A DNA stretch of 64,000 nt, taken from Albifimbria verrucaria. Taxonomy: Eukaryota; Ascomycota; Sordariomycetes; Hypocreales; Stachybotryaceae. The stretch's first letter is position 1. Each line of letters starts with the position of its first letter. The DNA lies in assembly GCA_020081605.1 (NCBI GenBank), contig JAHREC010000011.1, positions 4,092,001 to 4,156,000 of the forward strand. Direction: 5' to 3'. Position numbers and translations under genes: made by a program. Positions 1 through 10,739 of the stretch are shown in pieces. Below the pieces are notes generated by a model. It was not told the origin of the DNA. It ran no database searches and saw only the letters and a program-made list of their open reading frames with translations.

Positions 1-1
1 C

Positions 2-1040
2 CCCGTGCGAACCCAGCCGCTGTTCAATGCCCGACCGGTGCAGCGACTGTACGCCGACGATGCGAGTAAACGACCAGGCCAGTCAAACGACAGCTCGTCC
101 CAGCAGGCTCCCTCTACACAGACCGGCAAGGATGGCTCTGTAGAAGGTTCGACGCAGGCATTGGGTCAAAACGCCAACGCCTCTTTTGCCAACACAATCG
201 ACGACGCGACCCTGGAACAGATTTTCTATGGTGGACGTACGGTTAGCAGCGAAGGCGATGCTGGTCTGACCTCAGCGCAGCAGGAGGTCCTGTACCGCGA
301 CGGAACCATTCTGCCGGCAGACGAGGCCGAGGCCATGGTGGAAAGCACTGGCAGCCGATCGGATGTCGTTGAGATGGACAACCAAGTCGAGAACCCTGGC
401 CACAAGTTTGGTCTCCCGGTCAAGCCGTACCCCGAGGGTTTCCACATGAAGAAGCGATATCATCCAGTGCTGGAGCAGATTACCCGGCTCATGATGAAGG
501 ATGGCAAGCTCAGCGTAGCTCAGAGGGTGAGTGGGCCGTAGCGTGGCACTTGGTCAAAGACGTATCTGACTTATCGATTCACAGAACATGGCAATGGTCA
601 TGAACTTCCTCCGTACCGCACCGGCACCCATCTACAGCCCCAAGTTCCCTCTGCTCCCGGGAACTCCCCGGCTTCACACCTGCCGCTGAACCCGGTTCTA
701 TACATCACCATCGCCATCGACTCAGTTGCGCCGCTCATTAAGGTCAGGGTATCGCCGGCGCCGCCGGTGGTGGCCGTGCCTTGGAAGTGCCTACACCCTC
801 GCGCTTCGACAACGGAGAAGAACTGCTTTCAAGTGGATCTTGGACGCGGTCAGCAAGAGGCCCTCAACGGGAAGTGGCCGAAAGCAGTTTCCTCATCGCA
901 TAGCGGAGGAGATCATCGCCGTAGTTGAAGGTCGTTCAGGTGTGTGGGAGAAGCGAAAGCTGGTGCACAAGCTTGGCACAGCGGCCCGAGCCAACGTCAC
1001 AACCGGCAAGATGAAGATGAAGAAGAAGATGGGTAAATAG
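2..1040 (+). CDS. RSM7: Mitochondrial small-subunit ribosomal protein uS7m, 5' partial
   Basis: Mitochondrial counterpart of bacterial S7, which binds the 3' major domain of the small-subunit rRNA and helps form the decoding head. The reading frame is open from base 2, so the start codon lies outside the window. The first ~110 residues are a poorly conserved mitochondrial extension; the S7 core begins near KRYHPVLEQITRLMMKDGKL. An intron fits 527-584 (GTGAGT to ACAG) and joins QR to NMAMVMNFL. The conserved C-terminus is in another frame (RRRTAFKWILDAV, HRIAEEIIAVVEGRS, KLGTAARANV). Three restored bases, one C near 672, one G near 750 and one C near 792, join the frames into PLNPVLYITIAIDSVAPLIKVRG and the rest. 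The stop is at 1038-1040. The identity rests on the S7 C-terminal signature and I am confident of it; the frameshifts look like sequencing errors. Confidence 0.9.
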
Positions 1041-3128
1041 ATGGGCATTTGTTTGTAAGATACGTGTACTCGGGGAGCAGGTCACATTGTACATCATGTA
1101 ACAAGCCTCATAGCGGCGGCAGCATCTTTGAAGATAAAATACACCGGATTAAGGATCAGATGGCAGTGCTGCATTCTACACGGGTCAATGGAGTAGCTTT
1201 GGGGTAAACACCCGGCCTCTTTGCGATGCAAGTGATTGAGTTGTGCAAGGCGGTTACGTACGTTATGCTGTGTTGATGCAGTTTGGATCGTCAAACGCAC
1301 TCTGAGGGTATGAATGCAGGCGTAGATCAAGAAGGTAAAGCATAGTAGCATCTGCGTATGCCGAGACGGCAGCGTCATCCGCCTTGGCATTGAGGTGCAT
1401 GAAGAATTCCACAACCTTCTGCAGTCTGTTGCACATGCCCTACATTACGAACAAATGGACAGCAGAAAGATTTTTTTATTTTTCTTTAGGAAAATAAAAG
1501 AAAAATTAAAAATTGGTAGAGATGATACGGTAATGTGCTCTTGGTGAAGCAACGCAACGCTCAGGCGTATATCTGGTGAAGAAGACGCGTATTGGCCGTT
1601 TGCGTTTAAAGTGTTACGCCTCCAGCCCTCGGATTAGGATTCGTCTTCCGCTCACGGCCCAGGTACATCTGGCATTGGCATGGATTAGTAGCTGATGTAA
1701 TGTAGCATGTGATGGACGGACGACTCCGGACGGGCTTGGACAACGAGAGACGGAACAGGAGAAGAGGCCTCCGTGTGTGGATCGGACCGACGTCTTGGCC
1801 CGTCTGCATACATGCGTACCAAGCCGAGATGATGTGCATCATATCATGTTTGAAGTTGAGAAGACGGAGATGATGCGACCACCACGTAGGTATCTCAGTA
1901 GATGCAAACCTTGGTACTTTGTGTGGGTAGGTACCTCGGTACCGGGGCAGGTATGCGTCGTGGGGGTTGAGGTAGGTACTAAGACAGCTACCTTAGTAGG
2001 TACTAAGTTATCTGGTAGTTTGTATGTTCATGAGAGTAGAATAAAATATGATAGGATGCTACAGTGCTAATGGTGCTCCATGCCTGGAATTAGAAGCTTG
2101 AAGATACTGTACCACGTGAGCTTTTCGCAGTGTCTGGCATCCAGAGATCTGCACGCCTGCTCCGATGACAGGGTACATCCGTACATGCACCTCGGAAGTT
2201 GGGTTGAGTCACGATATCCTTTGCTAGCGTGCGTCCAAACATGTGCTACATAGTACCAGAATGGCAGTGCAGTGCAGCAAAAGGCTTCGACGACGCTGGG
2301 CTTGGGCCACTAACTCGATGCTAACACACCATCTGGACTGGTTTGCGGATTTTAGCTTGATTTTAAGGTCACAGCAGCCTCCCATCCTTGTCCCAAAGGA
2401 CCCTGTTAGCACTAACCAAGCGTCGCTTTGCGCCCCTCCCTCGCCCCTCCCTTTTCCAATTCGCCAGCCCGTACACGCCCAGCTAACACTCCGGGTGCTC
2501 TGCGCTGTACCGCCTCCCTCTGGCAGGCCCAGAGCGCCCGCCAATGTCGTTAGCAGGTACCTTGGCTCACCTCCCTGGCACTAACATTACAGGTAGGTAC
2601 GTGTCTACATACCTGTCCCAGGTAGCGCTGTACCTACCTCTCTGGGCATCTTACCTTTTTGGCCAAGGTCATGTTCCACCGCCAAACATCATTCAATCAA
2701 CCTCGACTTGCAATTCCCTTTCTCAAACATCGTCCTCCATCCAACCGACATTGCCAGCAGAGATACCCATCCCATCTGCACGCCTGCCACCACGCTCCAT
2801 CACTCCAACTCGCTCGCCGCCCATTGCGCGCCCTTGTATTCTCCATTGCGCCCACACTTAGACTCCTCGGCTCACGATGATCTGACCATCTGCTCGCTTA
2901 ATCAACGTAATGCAGTTCTGGCTCAACCCCACGCTGTTGTCGTCACCTCTATAGCCGAACCCTCCACGATCGGGATTGGCACGAAGGAAAAAAAAAATTC
3001 TCCCCTACGAGCATCGAGCGCAGCCTGCTGCTACGACGAGCACAAAATACCTACAACCTTGATCGGTCTAGCAACAGCTCGACCTTCCCACCCTGCGCCC
3101 CGCAATCTTGACGTCGCAAACCGTCAAG
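1041..3128. other. Intergenic region with AGGTAC-type motifs
   Basis: I find no gene here. The ORFs are short, low-complexity and conflict across frames. 1470-1520 is an A/T-rich patch. 1890-2010 and 2555-2645 are dense in GTAGGTAC, AGGTACC and TACCTACC words. The last ~450 bases are C/T-rich and probably form the promoter and leader of the downstream stress-protein gene. Confidence 0.6.
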
Positions 3129-5400
3129 ATGGCGCACAACAACTCCAACCGCCCCATGAGCATCGATGCTATGCTTGACATGGAGCGCAAGGAGGTTCTG
3201 GCCCTTCTCGAAAACAGCCAAGGCAGCACCAACACGGATAGAGTTCGCTCCGCCTCCCTTATGCCGCTCCTCGCTCCCCGTCAGGAGCCTCATCGATATT
3301 GCCGAGGAGCCGTCTAGCTCAAGCACGACGACCAGGACAGGTCCCGGAACCCAGGGGCCTGTGAGGAGCATGCTAGACATCGACAGCCCTCCCGCTTCGC
3401 CTCCTCCCGTCATTAGGAGCATGCTCGATGTCGATTCTCCCTTACCACCCGCCGGCAAACAGTCTGGCACGCGCACACAGCCCAATTCCCCACCCTACCC
3501 AAATCCAGCCTCGCCACCTCACACGCCGTGCCCTCTAGGAGCAAATCGGACGCCGGCCTCAAGCCTGTCGAATTTGGCCCTCGTATGATGGGCAGCAGCC
3601 GCGCTAGCGGCGACCCTACATCGGGTTATCAATTTGGAAGCATCTTTACCGCAAACTCGGGCCAGCAGCTTCCCAAACGGACCTCACAGCCCTCCAAGAG
3701 GCAGACCGTCTCTGCCATGGCGGAAACCCTTCGAGGGGCGGACTTGAGTGGTCTTCAGTTCCCCGGCGAAGGCAACCGTCATTCCTCGGGCAGCAGCAGA
3801 TTCGGAAACAAGTCAAAATCTCCCCACAACCGACTTTCCGCCAGGTCACGCTCACCTGCCACATTCTCACCACAACTCCCGCCTGGCAAGGTGATGCTTG
3901 GCACTGGCCAAATTGTGGACATCAACAATGCTTATCGTAGGCTCTCCGACGCGAACCTGGCAATAAGTAGCGGGAGCCTCTCACAGCTACCTATGCGCAA
4001 GCGCTCGTCAGAGGCCGGCGAAGGTAGGCTCATAAAGACTACCTCGGGCCAGACGGCGAGCATCTCGGTTCGAGCGATGAGGATGACGACCCTTCACATC
4101 CGACGACGAAGATCGAGGGCGGAATAAGGCGCCGCGACCGATCAGTCCTGATGCCGCAACTGACGCTGGAGATGGTAAATTTTCGTCACAATCAAATAAG
4201 GCTGGTCGTAAGACGCTGAGTCTCCTTGCCGCCGCTGAAGAAGAGCGTATGTAACCCCTAGACAAGTTTCACGAAATGATCTATCGAACAGTTGCTAACC
4301 TTCACAGGCCACCAAGTAGCTTCCCAGCAGCCCAAGTATCAGTATAGATCATTGATTCCGGAACCAGAGATCAAGGTGACGAATTCGTCTGGAGATACTG
4401 TGAAGCCGTCCAAGAGCGTTGTCCATTCTAACACTAGCTATGACCAAGGACCCGGCTCCGCAACTCCATCGGTAATAGACTCGGACGAGGAGGCGGATAT
4501 GGACGACATCAAAAGAGCGCAAAAGTTGTCGTTCTCGATGACGAATATTTTGAGCAATCCGGATGCCCACCGGGCGATCCGCATCATTTACCGCGGTGAC
4601 TACGCTAAGATCGCACAGGCAGCGGAGGAGGAACATCACAGGCTGAGGAAGTACCTTGTCGCAACCGACCTTAGCGACGAGTCGACGCACGCCCTGGAGT
4701 GGGCTATTGGCACAGTTCTCCGTGACGGCGACACACTCATCGCCATCTACTGCGTGGACGAGGATACGGGCATCGTGGATGCTGGGCTGGTCCCGGATGA
4801 CCCCAGGTCGATGAAGGAGCAGGCGGCGGCGCTGGCCTCGGTCAGTTCCACTTCTGACTTTAGGCGACCATCAGCATTCCACCTACGGGGCGACTCGAGC
4901 ACGCCCGGCACGCCAAGCGGGTCGCCGGCGCCGACGGGACGTGGGGAGCGGAGCAAGTCGGACGAGGAGAGGCACCGTGCAGTCAGGGACATTACGGACA
5001 GGGTGCTACGGCTGCTACGTAAGACAAGGCTCCAGGTCAGGGTAATCGTGGAAGTGCTCCACTGTAAGAACCCCAAGCACCTGATAACGGAGGTTATCGA
5101 CCTCGTGAACCCTACGCTGGTGGTGATAGGAAGCCGCGGCCGTAGCGCATTGAAGGGGTAAGTAAACTCAACCAGTCTATCTGTCAGACGAGGAGCAATG
5201 TAGAGTGCTTGTGCTAACGGAAGGACAGCGTCATTTTGGGTTCATTCTCCAACTATCTAGTAACCAAGAGCTCGGTGCCTGTTATGGTTGCGAGGAAACG
5301 ACTACGGAAGCAAAGCAAGTACAAGAGAACGGCGGTGCGTCAGGTCAACAACCTGAGCAATCCAGCCGCTAGGAGCTTGGCGAGCGCGAAGATAGACTAG
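3129..5400 (+). CDS. Universal stress protein (Usp) domain protein with long disordered N-terminus
   Basis: Fungal Usp-family protein: a long Ser/Pro-rich N-terminal half followed by one Usp fold. The start is chosen at MAHNNSNRP. Intron 1 is 4247-4307 (GTATGT, GCTAAC, CACAG) and intron 2 is 5158-5228 (GTAAGT to ACAG). The Usp domain starts at KYLVATDLSDESTHALEWAI. It ends with the complete ATP-binding signature G-x2-G-x9-G-S (GSRGRSALKG, then VILGSFSNYL), which intron 2 splits. An acidic Ser/Pro insert carrying SSTPGTPSGSPAP lies between the two halves of the domain. The N-terminus carries four copies of a short motif resembling R-S-M-L-D-I-D-S-P. Frame changes near 3265, 3500 and 4080 look like base-loss errors. 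Usp proteins bind ATP or act in stress signalling; the exact role of this fungal group is not established. Confidence 0.85.
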
Positions 5401-7496
5401 AGGGAGCATGATTCGGCAGAGTCATCAAGAATCAACGAGAAGAGACGCAGGAGTGCGGTCACAAACGCCACGGTACCACTCATTTAAAGGACAGTGCCTG
5501 ACGAAGCTCGCGGTAGGAGACAGAAGAGGGAAGAGGGATTACGTGGGGAGAAGAGACTGTAGCAAGATAAGGATGAAACCCATGGGTGAAGCAATGGAGG
5601 TGGAGGTCGGCGCAGATAGATGGATTGAGAGGGGGTGCCTCGAGTTGGCTTTGACCAGCACTGGTAGTGTGCTTTTTCGTGCGACGGGACGAGAGCGCTT
5701 CATGAATAGGTTTCGAAACTTGTTAGCGGAATGAATGACATATGCCCTTGATGATGGAACAATGTGCAAGGGTAGGTTAAGGCATGCATGTGTAGGCGCG
5801 AGGCAAAGGCAAAGGCGCGAATTCTTATGTCCAATGACGAGTCGCAGAGGGTGTCACATGAGAGGGGATACGAGTGAGCCACTGATGGCATGGATGACGA
5901 AAAGCAGAGGAAGAGAAGAGCCAGAGCGGTCGTATGGTTCCCTTTTGAGAGGAGAAGGGCTGTTGTTTATTGTTGTTGTTTCGTTTTTGGTGTTTCCCGC
6001 GCCTGTTGTTTATCGGAGTTGAATAAGCCAGCCAACTGGACTGAAGCGTGAGTGCGGGGAGGGAAGGGAAGAGGCGGGACAGGGCTTCCGATTGGTGCCA
6101 CCACAGCTCTTGTTCAGCACCAGAGACCCGCTAAAGGATAAACAGTGCGTCGAGGCGGGTTCGGCATAGGGCGATGGAGCGTGAGCGTGTGTGATTCGCG
6201 TAAAGTGGTTTTTTCTCTTCTGTTGTTGTTGTTGTTTGAAGGGGGCGTTGAAGAAGAGTGGTAGAGGGAGGCGTGTTTGAGTCGGGTTGGAGGGATGGAG
6301 TCCGTGATCCGTTTAAGAAGGTCAGAAGGTCAGAGTTGAGTGTGGTGTACAGAACAGAGGCATCTAGGAAGAGTCGATAAAACACAGTCAGTAGGTATGG
6401 GTTCTGTCTATGCTGTAGCGAGGTAGTTGGTTAGTTAGCAGGCGTTGTCCCGTGCAAGGATTCGTTCGCCCTGGTCTGGTCCGGGTCAGTCTTGTTTTCT
6501 TTTCTTCCCCTTGTCTTGTAGTTGTCGTGGTTGCTCTGTCTACCCCGGCTGGCTGGCTGGCTGGCTGGCTGTTTGCATTCACGGTCGAGATGGAGATGGG
6601 TGGTGAGTTATAGTGGATGCATGAAAAAGAAGTGGATAAGGAAGGATAAGGCCATAGAAAAAGATACCTGATCAGGCTGCCCTTCTCCACTACAGCCATA
6701 AAGAGTCTAGCGCGGGGCTTGCTCGGGACGGTCCATGCTGGTCCTGGAATCGATTGGCTGAGGATGCAGCTTGAGCATCCTGTCGTCCAGCAACCGCCTC
6801 TCTTCTTCCTCGCGCTCCCTCTCCTCTCCTCTCCTCTCACCCCCTCCCAGCCTCTCCATTATCATCCAGTGGTGGCCATGAAACGAGACCGTCCGTTGCC
6901 CCTGGCTTGGCCTAGGATATGCTACGCTATGCCATGCTAGTTAGTCAACGGCAAGCACTGAGAGAAAAAAGAGAGAGTGAGGACAAGACGACTATCGTAA
7001 AGAAGCCGTCATGGTTCTCTGCGACTCCCATGTGGGACTTGGAGGAAACCGCTTGTATGCAAGGATCAACCACAAGTTGTACCGTATGTCTGCTCTGTCA
7101 ATGCTCGGTGAATCTGACTTCTATTTCTTCCCTCCTTCACCTTTCCTCCCCCGCCTCTGGCTCTGGCTCACTCGCCCGCGCATCTTCTCACCTTGTCCTC
7201 ACTTTGAATTCACCCAATCACATTTCTCCTCTGCTGCGGTCTCTTCTCTTCAGACCTCTCTTCGCTGTACCTATCCAGTCGTAGCTTCTCTTTCTCTTTC
7301 TCTCCACCGTGCAGCATCAAACCTCTGGTCCAGTCGTCGCCTCCGTGAAGAACCCAGCATCACCACTTTTTCTTCTCTGCTTGTGACCTTACGCCTGAGA
7401 CAGACTTGCCGGTTAGACGCCGCTTTCGGAAACTCGCTGATACCGAAACTACCATTGTAGACAGACGATCACTTGCTTCTCGAAAGTCCGGCCCTC
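5401..7496. other. Intergenic region
   Basis: About 2.1 kb with no convincing gene. It holds the 3' region of the stress-protein gene, a short GGCT tandem repeat near 6546-6571, and from about 7100 a C/T-rich stretch typical of a fungal promoter and leader just before the next start codon. Confidence 0.6.
6546..6571. repeat. GGCT microsatellite
   Basis: About six tandem copies of GGCT. It is intergenic, and copy number may be miscounted if the assembly loses bases in simple repeats. Confidence 0.85.
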
Positions 7497-9752
7497 ATGG
7501 CCTTTCTGGAAGTCAACAATAACTTCTCTCTCATCAACATCAACGTTGCGCCCACGACATTTCTATATACCGTCGCCCTGCTCTTCATCTTCCTCTCCTT
7601 CTACATCTCTCCAGCGCTGTCTCTCTGGTTCCGGCGCCTGCCCACCTCTGTGGCCTCCGTCTTGCGCAGAACCGGCGCCGCCGTTGCGCCGCCGCTCAAC
7701 ACTCTCTCCGGAGCCCCTCGACGCGGAGACAAACCACTGCCTGCCCCTCCCAGCGCTTACAACCAGCTCGTGCTGCAGGACCAGTCTCTCGTCGTCTCCA
7801 GCCAGGACTTGGACTTTGTCTTGAGGGAGTCGGCCTACGAAGCCGACTACCACCCCGGCAGCTCGAGTACTCTTCCCACAGCCACCGCACCTGCTCCCAC
7901 CACCAATCCTCACCACAGCCGAGCCATGGTCGATCTTCTGGACGGTCTCGACGCCTCGCTACAGGACTTCGAGCACCCAGCAAGCCCAAGCCCGGTCTCT
8001 CTCCGCCACTCGGCCGTGACCGACCCGGACGACCTGGACGACCCCTGGAGGACTCCGAGCTAGCATCCGCGGGTGGCTACTCCCCGCCGGCATGGCGAAG
8101 GCTCGGCAACGGCGACCGGAGCAGCGGCTTCTGGAGGGCCCCTTAGTGGCCTGCACGCCCTGCCCTCTACCCGTCCCTCCACCCGCGAGAGCTCTCCCGA
8201 GATGCGCGATAGCGACGTCGAAATGGTCTTGCAGCGCGCCGTGCGCACCAGGTTGCCCCAAGGGAGCCTGAGTCCGGAAAAGGTGCTGGGCCCGACTCAA
8301 CAAAGGGAGGAGGATGATACACTGAGGGTAGATCAGCAAAACTACCGCAAGGATGATGCGATGTCGTTAAGAGAGTCATCGCCTCCAACAGATAATTGTA
8401 AGTAATGCGGCATTCCTCATCTCAGGTTGCGCGCAACATGCTTTCGCTTGATACAATGGACTAACCAAGAACCCAAAGATATTCGCTTCGCCGTCCGCGC
8501 CGAAGTTCAACAGCGCACAGAGCCGCTCGAGGCCGCCGTCTCATTCATCTCTAAGAAGTACACGACCCTATTCTCAACATGGATGTCCACCATCTGCACC
8601 ATCCTCGTCGCCATCTTCAGCATCTCCGCTACGAAATCACTCCTCCAGCCCGCCGCGTCACGGCCCGCGGGCGACCTCGTCAAGGTGGCCGGCCTTGCGC
8701 GCTCGTTCGAGCCCCTCATCTACTACTCTGAGCACGCCGTCGCCCAGGTCCATGACCTGCAGGCCACCAGCGTCGCCGTCTGGGATCTCGGTGAGAGCGT
8801 CAGGACCAGCGACATGAAGGATGCCGTGAGCATCGTCACCGACTTGGATTCGCTGAGCGAGAACATGAAGACGCTGGCGCTTGAGATGACCAAGTTCTTT
8901 GCCCGCGTTGACGGGGATATTGATGCGTAAGTTTCTGAAATGCTTATCTTTCGCTGTTCCCTCCTAGCTGACCAGCATCCTCCAGCATCCTCAACGTCAT
9001 GGACTGGGCCAAGATGCACCTCAACCGGCTCAACAACCGCCCTCCCCCTCCACCATCTCCTCCGCCTACGACAACATCCACAACATCCTCTCCCATGCGC
9101 ACATCCTCGAGAACGACGCCGGTAACCCCACCACCCTCGGCACCCTCACCACCTACGTCTTCGGCATGAGCAACCCCAGCGCGACCAGCGCATGGTCCAG
9201 CTGCTCTTCAACGAGTTCCTCGGCATCCTCGAGGAGAGCATCAAGTCCGAGCTGCAGCACAGCGTCGCCCTCTTCGCCCTCTTTGAGGCCGTCGACTTTC
9301 ACTTCCTCAACCTCGCCCGCACCGTCGTCCGCGAGTCCTCTGCCCAGGAGGAGCTCCACGCCGACCTCCTCTCCTCCATGTGGTCGCGCATGCTTGGCGG
9401 CCGCGCAGCCGAGCTGCGCAAGTTCGAGCAGAACCGCCTTCTCCTGCGCAACGTCCGCGAGAAGACGGTCCGCAACAAGGGCGTCCTCGTCGAGCACAAC
9501 ACCAAGCTCCTCACCCTCAAAGCCTCCCTCGAGAGCCTCCGCACCAAGCTCGTCTCCCCGCTCGTCCGCGGCCTCAACTCCACCACCCTCACCCTCGAGG
9601 ACCAGATCCGCGGCCTCAGCGACGTCAGCGACTACCTCTCCGGCGTCCGCAAGCAGCAGCGCGGCAAGGTCATGGAGACCCTCTTCGCCAGCGTCCCCGG
9701 CAAGCGCTACATGATCGAGGCCGAGAACGGCATCGTCGGGGAGGCCAACTAG
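7497..9752 (+). CDS. Conserved-looking membrane protein with two hydrophobic segments and a coiled-coil C-terminus
   Basis: I do not recognise a named family. The start is MAFLEVNNNFSL. A hydrophobic segment follows at about residues 20-43 (FLYTVALLFIFLSFYISPAL), then ~300 residues of Pro/Ser-rich, probably disordered sequence. Intron 1 is 8398-8478 (GTAAGT, CTAAC, AAAG). A second hydrophobic stretch follows (TWMSTICTILVAIFSISAT), then intron 2 at 8927-8985. The C-terminal ~260 residues are helical and charged (HSVALFALFEAVDFHFLNLA, KFEQNRLLLRNVREKTVRNK), with a predicted coiled-coil look, ending in GIVGEAN. Single-base losses in C runs near 8052 and 8142 and in exon 3 (about 9040-9190) split the frame; restoring them gives one continuous protein. 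Anchored helical proteins of this kind could tether or shape membranes, but that is only a guess. Confidence 0.7.
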
Positions 9753-10739
9753 GCGACCGCCGCCCCGGCGTTCACCTAGGCGCGCGCAGGCAGGAGGGCA
9801 CCTCTCGTACCAAACACAAACAAAATGAAACCATGACGGATCAGGGTAATTTTTGTAATGAGACATCACGTCGTGAGGATACACACACACATCTTGGGAG
9901 TAAGGGGTGGGTTTGCGCCCGGTCTATAGATTCTTTTTGTATTTCGGTCGTTCTGAGGCGTTTTGAGACTACACGTTCTTGGCATGGTGGCTTCCTTGAC
10001 CTTTATTACCTGTACATGAACGGCGCATATCGGGAACAAGGTCGAAGCAGCCGTGTACGAGCAGAAAAAGAAGAGAAGAGGCGAACGAGAAGTGGTGGGG
10101 GAAGGGTGCTTCGAATCATCTTACACCACACCAGTTCCATAGCATCCAGAGGGAGGAGGCATCCTTGAAAGACCTGATGGTCATTAGGAGTATTTCAGCA
10201 ATGCTTCAGTCGTAATGCATCATATTTCTGCACAAGTCACTGGCTGCTCCGCATCACAGACAATCACAACAAATACTCGGCACACAGCACGTAACATCAT
10301 GAATGAGTAATCTATTAGAAGCCCTATCCGTATCGAACCTCTGCGTCAAATCTGCCTGTGAAAAACGTGGACCATTCTGGGGTATCGGCCTACAGGCAGC
10401 TTCAGAAAACCTACAACCATCAACGCCGTCCAGGTGAGTTTCGTGAGTGGGAGCTCATAGGCATCCCCAAAAGTGACCCCAAGCCCTTGGAGAAAGCCAA
10501 CCACCTAGACCCTAAAACTTTTGTTCCTCCTTCCCTGAGAAGAGATAGCAAAGAAGTCTATCTGTACATGATGCAACATGACATCAAGACAGCCATTCAA
10601 GTAATAACGATGTTTACTCCTCATGTTCGTAACCGCGTCTTGACCCGGGTCGCAATAAGCATTGACCCAAGGTGTCGTATGTAAGTTTGTTCATTCGAAA
10701 TAAGAAAATGCGAAATTCCAGAAGAGCCAAGGCTGGTCA
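9753..10739. other. Convergent 3' intergenic region
   Basis: The space between two converging genes. An open frame at 10358-10684 begins with GTG, not ATG, resembles no family I know and lies where the PAB1 3' UTR is expected, so I do not call it. Nothing else is visible. Confidence 0.55.

Noticed and set aside
9153..9890. 245-codon open frame antisense to the membrane-protein gene
   Set aside because: Repetitive Leu/Glu/Ala/Asp composition typical of the reverse strand of a C-ending-codon gene; the sense strand has exon structure and continuity.
10358..10684. 108-codon open frame near the PAB1 3' end
   Set aside because: Starts at GTG, has no in-frame ATG near its start, no intron signals and no resemblance to a family; it lies in converging 3' UTRs.
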